DNA of 64,000 nucleotides from Sva-07 sp963793335 (GTDB lineage Bacteria; Actinomycetota; Acidimicrobiia; Acidimicrobiales; Ilumatobacteraceae), in assembly GCA_963793335.1 (NCBI GenBank), contig CAWBZS010000004.1:62001-126000 (forward strand). The letters are read 5' to 3'. The stretch's first letter is position 1. Each line of letters opens with the position of its first letter. Below are positions 1 through 7,663 of the stretch, in pieces. The position numbers and the translations under genes were made by a program. A model generated the notes under the pieces. That model had not been told where the DNA came from. It did no database searches and saw nothing but the letters and a program-made list of their open reading frames with translations.

Positions 1-923
1 ACGAGCGGGTCTTCATCATGGGCGAGGACGTCGCCGACTACGGCGGCACCTACGCGGTGACGAAAGGGTTGTACGAGGAGTTCGGACGCGATCGAGTCCG
101 CAACACGCCGCTGTCCGAGTCGGGGTTCGTCGGGGCCGGAATCGGCGCCGCCCTCGGTGGCCTACGCCCGATCGTCGAGATCATGACGGTGAACTTCAGC
201 CTGCTCGCACTCGACCAGCTCGTCAACACTGCAGCGACGTTGCTGCACATGTCCGGTGGGCAATTCAACGTGCCGCTGGTCGTGCGCACGACGACCGGCG
301 CCGGTCGGCAACTCGCAGCGCAGCACTCGCACAGCCTCGAAGGCTGGTTCGCCCATGTTCCCGGTCTCAAGGTGGTCGCGCCGGCAACGGCGCACGACGC
401 TCGGTGGATGCTCCCATCGGCCCTGGCCGACCCCAACCCGGTGATGATCTTCGAGCACTCGACGCTCTACAACGAGCGCGGCCCGGTCGACCCAAACGCC
501 GGGCCGGCGAGTCTCGACCGGGCCGAGATCCGGCGTGTCGGTTCCGACCTGACGATCGTCGCCTGGGCCGGGATGGTGCCGAAGGCGCTCGACGCCGCCC
601 GACAGCTCGCGACGTCCGGCGTCTCCGCCGAGGTGATCGACCTTCGCTCACTGCGGCCGCTCGACACCGAGACGCTGACCGCGTCGGTCGGCCGGACCCA
701 CCGGGCCCTCGTCGTCGACGAGGGCTGGCGAACCGGCGGGCTCAACGCAGAGGTTGTGGCGATGCTCACCGAGAACTGCTTCTGGTCGCTCGATGCGCCG
801 ATCGGTCGCCTGGGAGGTGCCGAGGTGCCGATGCCCTACGCCAAACACCTCGAGACCGCGGCGACCCCGCAGGCCGACGACATCGTCGCCGCGGCGCGCT
901 CGGTGCTGGGTGAGGGGCCATGA
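1..923 (+). CDS. 2-oxoacid (pyruvate-type) dehydrogenase E1 component, beta subunit (5' end outside window)
   Basis: Beta subunit of a thiamine-diphosphate 2-oxoacid dehydrogenase, which with an alpha subunit decarboxylates the 2-oxoacid and passes the acyl group to E2. The reading frame is open from base 3 (ERVFIMGEDV), so the start lies upstream of the window; the ATG at 18 is internal to the conserved GEDV block. Visible hallmarks are GEDVADYGG, the cofactor-binding SESGFVGAGIGAA segment, HSLEGWFAHVPGLKVVAPA and the C-terminal transketolase domain with DLRSLRPLD. The stop overlaps the E2 start by 4 bp (ATGA), so the two are translationally coupled. An E1 alpha gene is expected just upstream. 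Substrate (pyruvate, branched-chain or acetoin-type) cannot be told from the sequence. Confidence 0.93.
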   Translation, partial: ERVFIMGEDVADYGGTYAVTKGLYEEFGRDRVRNTPLSESGFVGAGIGAALGGLRPIVEIMTVNFSLLALDQLVNTAATLLHMSGGQFNVPLVVRTTTGAGRQLAAQHSHSLEGWFAHVPGLKVVAPATAHDARWMLPSALADPNPVMIFEHSTLYNERGPVDPNAGPASLDRAEIRRVGSDLTIVAWAGMVPKALDAARQLATSGVSAEVIDLRSLRPLDTETLTASVGRTHRALVVDEGWRTGGLNAEVVAMLTENCFWSLDAPIGRLGGAEVPMPYAKHLETAATPQADDIVAAARSVLGEGP

Positions 924-2161
924 CCGGGACGCGAACCTCAGCCGAATCGGCCGGGGTGCCGGTCGACCGCGCCGATCACGCAACGTTCGAGTACCGACTG
1001 CCCTCACTCGGCGCCGACATGGACGACGGGACGATCGTCGAGTGGCGCGTCGAGGTCGGCGACGAGGTCGCTCGCGGCGACATCGCCGCAGTCGTCGAGA
1101 CCGACAAGTCCGACATCGACATCGAGATCTGGCACGGTGGCATCGTCGAGGAACTGTTGGCCGAGGTCGGCGAACGGGTCGATGTCGGCACGCCGATCGC
1201 TCGGCTTCGCTCGACCGGTGCTGAGCCCGTGCCGATCGAATCGCTGCAGGCTCGGGCGTTCGGACCGCCGCAGGCGCAGGCGGCCCCGGTGGCGCTCCCG
1301 CCCCCGGCCGGGGCACCGCCGCCGGTCGCCCGACCGAGCGGCGAGCGGGTGCCGGCGTCGCCGAGGGCTCGGCGCCTTGCTGCCGAGCGCGGCATCGACC
1401 TTGCCGACATCGTCGGCAGCGGCCCGGCGGGGGCGGTCGTCCATGCCGACGTCGTCGCCGCTGCCCATCCACCGCAGGCGACTGCGGCGACACGCACACC
1501 ACAGCGGATGCGGGCGCTGATCGCCGATCGGATGGAGCGCGCCAACCGGGAGATCCCGCACTACCACCTGGCCCGAGATGTCGACCTCGGCGCGATGTCG
1601 GCACGACTCGACGAGCTCAATGCGCAGCGGCCGATCACGGAGCGACTGCTCCCGGCGGCGATGTTCATCCGAGCCGTCGCCCTTGCAGCCGCGCGCCATC
1701 GCTCGTTCAACGGGTTCTGGACCGACGGCCGATTCGAGGCGGTCGACGAGATCAACGTCGCAATGGCCATCTCGCTCCGCGCGGGCGGCCTCGTCACACC
1801 GCACATCGCGAACGCCGACCGAGCATCACTCGACGAAACGATGGCGGCGCTCACCGAACTGGTCGCGGCGGCGAGGCGCGGCACGTTGCGGTCGAGTTGG
1901 ATGACGGGGGCGACGATCACGATCACCAACCTCGGTGACACCGGTGCCGACCTCGTCCACGGCGTCATCTCTCCACCGCAGGTTGCGCTGGTCGGGTTCG
2001 GCCAGGTACGCCAACGCCCCTGGGTCGTCGATGACGCAGTCGTCGTCCGACCGATCGCCACGATCACGCTGGCGGCAGATCACCGCGCCACCGACGGCGC
2101 GCTCGGCAGCCGCTTCCTGGCCGCAATCGCATCCCATCTCGAGAATCCGGAGAAACTGTGA
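920..2161 (+). CDS. 2-oxoacid dehydrogenase E2 component (dihydrolipoyl acyltransferase)
   Basis: E2 core enzyme that accepts the acyl group on a swinging lipoyl arm and transfers it to an acceptor, normally CoA. The domains run in the usual order. An N-terminal lipoyl domain carries the lipoylated lysine in ETDKSD near residue 60. A proline/alanine-rich linker follows, then a peripheral-subunit-binding domain (SPRARRLAAERGIDLADIVG, about 140-180) and the catalytic domain from about 195. The active-site motif DHRATDG lies near residue 387. At 413 aa with a single lipoyl domain it has a typical length. It overlaps the E1 beta gene by 4 bp (ATGA), and its stop overlaps the downstream acyl-carrier-protein start (GTGA). 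Confidence 0.95.
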   Translation: MTGTRTSAESAGVPVDRADHATFEYRLPSLGADMDDGTIVEWRVEVGDEVARGDIAAVVETDKSDIDIEIWHGGIVEELLAEVGERVDVGTPIARLRSTGAEPVPIESLQARAFGPPQAQAAPVALPPPAGAPPPVARPSGERVPASPRARRLAAERGIDLADIVGSGPAGAVVHADVVAAAHPPQATAATRTPQRMRALIADRMERANREIPHYHLARDVDLGAMSARLDELNAQRPITERLLPAAMFIRAVALAAARHRSFNGFWTDGRFEAVDEINVAMAISLRAGGLVTPHIANADRASLDETMAALTELVAAARRGTLRSSWMTGATITITNLGDTGADLVHGVISPPQVALVGFGQVRQRPWVVDDAVVVRPIATITLAADHRATDGALGSRFLAAIASHLENPEKL

Positions 2162-2406
2162 CCACTGCTGATCCCACCCCGCTGATCCTGGCGGCGGTCG
2201 CCGCCGTCGCCCCCGAACTCGAGCCGGAGTTGGCCGAACTCGACCCCGACGCCGACTTCTGGATCGAGCTCGAACTCGACTCCATGGACCACCTCGCGAT
2301 CATGGCCCGGCTGTCCGAGCAGACCGGTCTCGAGATCCCGGAGCACGACTACCCGAGGCTGACCACCCTCAACGGCTTGCGCGACTACCTGGGGCGCACC
2401 GAGTGA
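2158..2406 (+). CDS. acyl carrier protein coupled to the 2-oxoacid dehydrogenase genes
   Basis: An 82-residue acidic acyl carrier protein. The motif LELDSMDHLAIMARL contains the DSM(D) serine expected to carry 4'-phosphopantetheine, and the downstream LEIPEHDYPRL matches helix III of the fold. The start is a GTG inside the E2 stop (GTGA), so the protein is made in step with E2. A free-standing ACP fused translationally to a 2-oxoacid dehydrogenase is not the usual arrangement. It suggests, as inference only, that an acyl group made by E1/E2 is delivered to or taken from this ACP. It is not next to fatty-acid synthase genes, so it is probably not the housekeeping AcpP. Confidence 0.88.
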   Translation: MTTADPTPLILAAVAAVAPELEPELAELDPDADFWIELELDSMDHLAIMARLSEQTGLEIPEHDYPRLTTLNGLRDYLGRTE

Positions 2407-2410
2407 TTCG

Positions 2411-3367
2411 GTGGTCGCTCTCTGGATCGTCGGCGTCGTCGGAGGACTGGCTGTCGCGTCGTTCGGGAGCCGGCGAGCGGTCACCGCGGCGATTGCTGCG
2501 TCCGCCGTCTCGCGGATCTCGCCCGCGCTCGTCGGCGTCACGATTGTCGCCGTAGGTACCGATCTCCCCGAGATCGCCAACTCGATCTCGGCGGCGTTGA
2601 CCGATCACGGTGACATCGTCGTCGGAGACGCCGCCGGCTCGGCGATGACCCAGGTGTCGCTCGTGTTCGCCATCATCTGCCTGGCCGCCGTTGCGCTGCC
2701 GGTCGAACGCTCGGTGGTGCTCTTGATCGGCGGATTGACCACGGTCGCCCTGCTGTTCGATGCAGCGATCGTCCGCGACGGCGTGCTCAGCCGGCTCGAC
2801 GGCGCCGTCCTGGTCTCCCTCTGGGTGGTTGGCGTCATCCTCGTGCGCCGCCTGCAACCGGACCGGCACGAACGCGAACTGCCCGACGGCTCAGTGACGT
2901 CGAGTGCGGGACGGACGGGGCCCGTGCCCGACATGATGCGGGCGCTGGCCTGGCTGGCGCTCGTGGCGGTCGCCGCCACGCTGGTCGTCGAGAGTTTCGT
3001 GCGGTTGACCGACGCCCTCGGTGTGCCCGAGCTGGTCGCCAGTGCGCTGGTGCTGTCGCTCGGCACATCGTTGCCGGAACTGGTGGTCGATCTCACCGCG
3101 CTGCGGCAGGGCGCTGCGGCACTTGCCATCGGTGACCTGTTCGGATCGTCGATGCTCGACGCCACCCTGGCGCTCGGTGCCGGCCCCGTCCTGCGTGCGA
3201 CAACGGTCTCCGGCACCGCTGCGGTGTCGTGCGTGGTGGCTGCAGCGGTCGTACTCGCCGCGACGGTGGTCGCCGCGCAGCGTCCGACGCACCGACGTTC
3301 CTCAGCGCTCCCGCTCCTCGCGATCTACCTCGTCGGGGTGGTCGCGATGATCGTCGCCACCGGCTGA
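2411..3367 (+). CDS. sodium/calcium exchanger (CaCA) family membrane protein
   Basis: Integral membrane cation antiporter of the CaCA superfamily, 318 aa with roughly ten hydrophobic segments. Both alpha-repeats are visible. The first is GTDLPEIANSISAAL with DAAGSAMTQ, and the second is LGTSLPELVVDLTAL with GDLFGSSMLDATL. Together they carry the acidic and serine residues that coordinate Ca2+/Na+. The start is GTG at 2411, four bases after the ACP stop, so it is probably in the same transcript. The last 66 bp overlap the 3' end of the convergent GNAT gene. The transported ion is not resolvable from sequence alone. Confidence 0.85.
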   Translation: MVALWIVGVVGGLAVASFGSRRAVTAAIAASAVSRISPALVGVTIVAVGTDLPEIANSISAALTDHGDIVVGDAAGSAMTQVSLVFAIICLAAVALPVERSVVLLIGGLTTVALLFDAAIVRDGVLSRLDGAVLVSLWVVGVILVRRLQPDRHERELPDGSVTSSAGRTGPVPDMMRALAWLALVAVAATLVVESFVRLTDALGVPELVASALVLSLGTSLPELVVDLTALRQGAAALAIGDLFGSSMLDATLALGAGPVLRATTVSGTAAVSCVVAAAVVLAATVVAAQRPTHRRSSALPLLAIYLVGVVAMIVATG

Positions 3368-4369
3368 TCCGCCCGCCGCCCGCCGGTCGCCGACCAGGGA
3401 GAGCACCTGAGCCACGGTCTCCGCGCCGCTGAGGGCGATTTCGGTACAACCGTTCGGCAACGTCGTGCTGCGGGGCTGTTCCACGTCGCGTTCGACCGCA
3501 CCACCTCGCTCGTCGTCCTGGGCAGAAGCGCTCGGGCGCCGGGCGAGGATCGGTGTGCCGGGCAACAGCCGTCGATGCGACTCGATCAGCCGAGCGGTGC
3601 GATCGTCGTCGGGGTCGAGCAGCACCACGATCACGTCGGCCCCGTCGGCCAGCGGACACCGCCCGCCGCTGAGCACCGGACAGCCGTGACGGGTGAGCCG
3701 CGCCGGGCCAGGACACATCACGGTGGCCAGGCCGGAGCGGTCTGCCGCTCGCTCGCCCGACCACCTCGAGCCTGTGGTGGCGACGAGCACACGCCGACGG
3801 CTCTCGTGCGGAGGCCACGAAGCAGTCGTCGTCGTCCCGATGCTCAGGTGCACCGCTCCGTCGTCGTGACCCCATGCCACCGGATCCCGCCGCCGCAGGA
3901 TGGACAACATCGGGCCGTTTTCGAGCTTCACGTCTGCTTGCAGGTTCGCTGTTCCGGTGGCTGCGGCGTGGCGAATGAGACGGTCGACCAGGTAGGGCCC
4001 CAGCCATCCGCGCCAGGGTGTGGCCACGGTCACGGCGAAGTCCCCGTCGCCGTCCGGTCGCAGTGCATAGCCGGCTTCGGCGGCGATCTGGACGGGGCCG
4101 TTGTCGCCGTCGGGCTCGCCACGGACCAGTGCGATCACGCCGAAACCGCCACGAGCGGCGATGTCGGCCCAGTCCCGGCACCACTCCAGCCGTGGATGGA
4201 ACGATCCAAAGAACCGAAGCCGCCGATCGTCGGGGGAGAGCGACTCGTAGAGCTCGAAGATCAGTTCGCCGTCGGCCGCCGTGGTCGGGCGGATCTCGAG
4301 TGTCCGTCCGCCACCGACGTCGAAGCGTTCGGTCGCATCGACGGTGCTGTCGTCGCTCGGGTCATTCAC
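3302..4369 (-). CDS. GNAT-type acetyltransferase with extra C-terminal domain
   Basis: A 355-residue protein whose first half (about 25-180) looks like a GNAT acyltransferase. It has LSPDDRRLRFFGSFHP, then VATPWRGWLGPYLVDRL as a divergent acetyl-CoA-binding motif, and KLENGPMLSILRRR. The second half (about 188-330) begins VLVATTGSRW and contains ADVIVVLLDPDDDRTARL. It looks like a small alpha/beta domain of unknown role. The N-terminal RRLRFF signature is shared with the GNAT at 30546-31178, so the two are likely paralogues. The gene is convergent with the exchanger and overlaps it at the 3' end. The substrate is unknown. Confidence 0.7.
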   Translation of the reverse strand: MNDPSDDSTVDATERFDVGGGRTLEIRPTTAADGELIFELYESLSPDDRRLRFFGSFHPRLEWCRDWADIAARGGFGVIALVRGEPDGDNGPVQIAAEAGYALRPDGDGDFAVTVATPWRGWLGPYLVDRLIRHAAATGTANLQADVKLENGPMLSILRRRDPVAWGHDDGAVHLSIGTTTTASWPPHESRRRVLVATTGSRWSGERAADRSGLATVMCPGPARLTRHGCPVLSGGRCPLADGADVIVVLLDPDDDRTARLIESHRRLLPGTPILARRPSASAQDDERGGAVERDVEQPRSTTLPNGCTEIALSGAETVAQVLSLVGDRRAAGGSAGGDDHRDHPDEVDREERER

Positions 4370-4693
4370 GTGGTAGCCCTCGCCCGCTCAGTCGATCTCG
4401 GTGAGATGGCAGGGTTCGTGCCGCCGGTGGGCACCGTACTGGACACGACGAAACGCCTTCCGCGGACCGGTGCGCGACGTTCGATTCGTCATGATCCCAT
4501 CATCGACGCAGCGGCGGCGACTCCATAGGGCCCTTGTCCTCAGGAACGAGGAAACCAGCGGGTGGCAGCGAGCCGCCCGCCCTCGTCGACTGGCCCGATC
4601 GCCACGTCGGGTTCGGATTGGACAAGCGATGCGTGATCTGGTTCTCGACCGGGTAGGCGGTCACCACCACCACCAGACATTCGCCGGAGCGCC
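4370..4693. other. intergenic region between divergent genes
   Basis: This 324 bp region separates the divergent GNAT and AI-2E transporter genes and so should hold both promoters. I see no convincing gene, hairpin or repeat in it. The only clear signal is a GGAG ribosome-binding site just before the transporter ATG at 4694. Confidence 0.4.
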
Positions 4694-5905
4694 ATGGCCC
4701 ATCACGACCCAGACACCATCACCGAGCCAGCCGGGGCCCACAGTGCGCCTTCGGAGGGCGACGATGCCGCATCCCGATCGTCATCCGGTGCGCCTGGATC
4801 GGTGTCGCCGCGGCGCCGATCTCGTGCCGAGGTCCCTGGCTTCCTGCTCGACGGGGCGGCGTGGGCGTGGAGGTTCGTCGTCGTCGCTGCGGCGTTCTAC
4901 ATCGCGCTGCAACTCGCCGTCGTGCTCAGGGTGGTACTGATCCCGATCTTCGTCGCGATCGTGCTCGCTGCGGTGCTGTCACCAGTGGTCGAATGGCTCT
5001 CCGGCCGGCTCCCACGCCTGCTCGCCACCTGGCTGGCGATCCTCGGTGCTGCGGCCATCTTGGGGACGATCGGTTTCGCGCTCGCCCAACCGGTCACCTC
5101 CGCAACCGACGACTTCCTGGACCAGACCGACGAAGTCGTCGCCGACGTCGAGGACTGGCTCCAGAATGGACCGCTCGGGCTCACCGAATCGCAGGTCGAC
5201 GACCTGTCCAACCGGGTCTCGGACCAGGCGGACGGACTCGCGTCGGGGCTGCTCGACGAACCGGCATCGACGGCACGTCTGGCCGCCGAAGTTCTGGGCG
5301 GGATCTTCCTCGCCGTCGCCGCCATGTTCTTCGCGCTCAAGGACGGCCCCGCGATGTGGCGATGGGTGCTCGATCACATCCGACCGGTTCGGCGCACCGC
5401 CGTCGACGAGGCTGGTCGGGCGGCTGTGGGCACGTTGCAGGGGTGGGTCCGCGGCGTTGCGATCACCGGCGTGGTCGACGGAGCGCTGATCGGCGCAGCG
5501 ATGCTCGTGCTCGGGGTGCCGAGTGCGATCACGATCGCCGTGATCACCTTCTTTGCGGCGTTCTTCCCGATCGTCGGGGCCACGGTGGCAGGGGCCCTCG
5601 CCGTTGCGATCGCGTACACGTCGGAAGGGCCGGTGGTGGCGCTGATCCTGGCGCTGGTCGTGCTCGCAGTACAACAGATCGAAGGTGACGTCATCCTGCC
5701 GGTTGTCATGCGGCACCAGGTGCGACTTCACCCGCTCGTCATCCTCGTCGCGCTCGGCGCCGGCGCTGCGGTCGCAGGTCTCGTCGGTGCGCTGCTCGCG
5801 GTGCCGTTGACGGCCGCCACCGTCGCGGCGATCTCCGCGGTCCGGCCCGAGGACGCCGCCGAGCACGGGATCATCGTTCCGGGCAACGACACCCCCGTCG
5901 GTTGA
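4694..5905 (+). CDS. AI-2E family transporter (PerM/UPF0118)
   Basis: A 403-aa membrane protein of the AI-2E/PerM family. After a hydrophilic N-terminus of about 55 residues come two transmembrane segments (FVVVAAAFYIALQLAVVL and a following pair). A long extracytoplasmic stretch rich in Asp/Glu (about 130-195) follows, then a C-terminal bundle with the family motifs AAFFPIVGATVAGALA and QQIEGDVILPVVM, ending LVGALLAVPL. These motifs are diagnostic. Members have been linked to export of signalling molecules or to Na+/H+ exchange, and the substrate here is unknown. The start is supported by a GGAG site 5-6 bases upstream. Confidence 0.88.
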   Translation: MAHHDPDTITEPAGAHSAPSEGDDAASRSSSGAPGSVSPRRRSRAEVPGFLLDGAAWAWRFVVVAAAFYIALQLAVVLRVVLIPIFVAIVLAAVLSPVVEWLSGRLPRLLATWLAILGAAAILGTIGFALAQPVTSATDDFLDQTDEVVADVEDWLQNGPLGLTESQVDDLSNRVSDQADGLASGLLDEPASTARLAAEVLGGIFLAVAAMFFALKDGPAMWRWVLDHIRPVRRTAVDEAGRAAVGTLQGWVRGVAITGVVDGALIGAAMLVLGVPSAITIAVITFFAAFFPIVGATVAGALAVAIAYTSEGPVVALILALVVLAVQQIEGDVILPVVMRHQVRLHPLVILVALGAGAAVAGLVGALLAVPLTAATVAAISAVRPEDAAEHGIIVPGNDTPVG

Positions 5906-5957
5906 CGTTCGTCGATGGTGACGTCGCGATGCTCGACGACGACCACCTCCCGGTCGG

Positions 5958-6395
5958 TCAGCGGTTGCGGTACGGGGCGTCCGGGAGGAGTTCGTCGAGC
6001 GGGCGCCACTCGATGTCATCGACCGCGTCGGCCGGGAGCGAGCCGACGGAGGCCACCAGCACGTCGCCGCCACCGAGTTCGAGGGCGACCTGCCGGCACG
6101 CGCCGCACGGCCAAGTGCGACGGGGCCCGGTCGTCGGCGCAGCGAGGGCGAGAGCGCGAAGACGCGGTGACTCACCGGGACGGGAGGTGGCGGCACTGAA
6201 CATCGCCACCCGCTCGGCGCACATCGCCAGGCCGAGCGAGATGTTCTCCACGATCGCGCCGGAGACGATGTCGCCGTCGTCGGTCAGCACCGCAGCACCG
6301 GCGCGGAAATCGGAATACGGGGCGTACGCCGTCGACTGGGCGGTCAGCGCAGCGCGAGCCGTCGACGTCAGGAGCTCGGGGTCCGGTCTGCTCAC
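5958..6395 (-). CDS. cdd: cytidine deaminase
   Basis: A 145-aa homotetrameric-type cytidine deaminase converting cytidine/deoxycytidine to uridine/deoxyuridine in pyrimidine salvage. The zinc site is intact. C59-A-E61 (MCAERVA) provides a zinc ligand and the catalytic glutamate, and P-C97-G-A-C100-R-Q provides the other two cysteines. YAPYSDFRAGAAV and VENISLG match substrate-binding segments. The start is GTG at 6395, overlapping the stop of the upstream small gene (GTGA), so the two are coupled. Length and motifs are fully typical. Confidence 0.95.
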   Translation of the reverse strand: MSRPDPELLTSTARAALTAQSTAYAPYSDFRAGAAVLTDDGDIVSGAIVENISLGLAMCAERVAMFSAATSRPGESPRLRALALAAPTTGPRRTWPCGACRQVALELGGGDVLVASVGSLPADAVDDIEWRPLDELLPDAPYRNR

Positions 6396-6601
6396 GGCGC
6401 AGGTGCTTCGCCGGCCTCGGGCTCCATCCGCTCGGTTCGCTGCTCGACATCGTCACGGGCGATCACACCCTCCGCCACGATGGCGGGGTCCTCCACTGCG
6501 ATCGGCTCCGTCGGCGGATAGTCGTCGCCGGGGCGGACGTCGTCGTCGATCTCCTCGCCAAGGACCGTCGGGTCGAGTTGTTCGGCATGTGATTCGGACA
6601 T
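6392..6601 (-). CDS. small acidic conserved hypothetical protein
   Basis: A 69-residue, very acidic, proline-rich protein (MSESHAEQLDPTVLGEEI at the start), with no membrane segment or enzyme motif. Proteins of this kind, starting with EQLDPTVxG-like sequence, occur in actinobacteria and have no assigned function. The ATG at 6601 is preferred over the longer frame because the protein-like composition starts there. It overlaps cdd by 4 bp, so the two share a transcript; any link to nucleoside salvage is conjecture. Confidence 0.6.
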   Translation of the reverse strand: MSESHAEQLDPTVLGEEIDDDVRPGDDYPPTEPIAVEDPAIVAEGVIARDDVEQRTERMEPEAGEAPAP

Positions 6602-6742
6602 GGTGAGGCGATACCCGTCCCTGCCCCGCTGGAAACCCGTTGCGCCCGCGCATGCGTCCCGACCCTGTTCGCTGATCGTGATCACCGAGTTCGGTCACGT
6701 GGCGATGTTTGCGGGGGCCGAGGTCCGGGCAGCCCAGCGGGT

Positions 6743-7663
6743 ATGACGAACTCACACACCGGCGCACGCGACCACGTGATCGTGGGGGAGGGAGAGTCCG
6801 CCCGCCATCCACTTGCTGGCGCACGAGACGGCGTTCGCTCGGCGTTCGCGGACCAACCAACGGTCGAGATGCCGTCCGGAGGGCACCTCCCGGCACTCGG
6901 TCTGGGGACATGGCAGCTGGAGGGCGATGGTTGCCGACGGATCGTCGCGGAAGCGCTCGCGCTGGGTGTTCGCCACATCGACACCGCACAGATGTACGGC
7001 AACGAAGCCGACGTGGGTGCGGGGATCGCTCAGTCCGACACGTCCCACGACGAGATCTTTCTCACCACCAAGGTGGACAACGACCATCACGAGCCGGGCC
7101 CGCTGGTCGAATCGGTCGAACGCAGCCTCGAGCGTCTCGGCACCGACCATGTCGATCTCCTGCTCGTTCACTGGCCGGTCGAGTTCAATCGAGTGGGCGC
7201 CACGATGTCGGCGCTCGCACAGGTCCAGGCCGCTGGGCTCGCGCACCACATCGGTGCGTCGAACTTCACGATCGAGCAGCTCGATCAGTCGGCCGACTTC
7301 GCCGCGCTCGAAGTGCTCCAGTGCGAATGTCACCCCTTCTTCCAGCAGACCGAGCTCCGCAACTGGTGCACCCAACACGGTTGGGCCTTCACGGCGTACT
7401 CGCCGCTCGCCCGCGGCGGCGTGCTGAGCGACGATGTGCTCCGTGCGATCGCCGACAAGCACGGCGTGTCGCCAGCGGCGATCGCGGTCGCCTGGCTGCT
7501 CGACCAACCCCAGGTGGCGACGATTCCGAAGACCGGCGACATCGAACACCTCCGCGACAACTGGGCGGCGCTCGACGTGGAGTTCGACCAGCACGATCTG
7601 GACCGGATCAGCGAGCTCGACGAGGGTCGCCGACTCGTCGATCCCGACGCCGCCCCATGGTGA
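6743..7663 (+). CDS. aldo/keto reductase
   Basis: NAD(P)H-dependent aldo/keto reductase of 306 aa with a complete tetrad: D80 and Y85 (HIDTAQMYGNE), K110 (FLTTKVD) and H143 (LLLVHWPVEF). Other family features are LPALGLGTWQLE, GASNFTIEQL and the C-terminal cofactor site TIPKTGDIEHLRDN. The first 40 residues precede the usual start of the barrel and look unstructured; initiation nearer 6869 (MPSGGHLPALG) is possible. The stop overlaps the start of the following dehydrogenase gene by 7 bp, so both are probably co-expressed, pairing an NADPH consumer with an NADPH producer. Confidence 0.9.
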   Translation: MTNSHTGARDHVIVGEGESARHPLAGARDGVRSAFADQPTVEMPSGGHLPALGLGTWQLEGDGCRRIVAEALALGVRHIDTAQMYGNEADVGAGIAQSDTSHDEIFLTTKVDNDHHEPGPLVESVERSLERLGTDHVDLLLVHWPVEFNRVGATMSALAQVQAAGLAHHIGASNFTIEQLDQSADFAALEVLQCECHPFFQQTELRNWCTQHGWAFTAYSPLARGGVLSDDVLRAIADKHGVSPAAIAVAWLLDQPQVATIPKTGDIEHLRDNWAALDVEFDQHDLDRISELDEGRRLVDPDAAPW

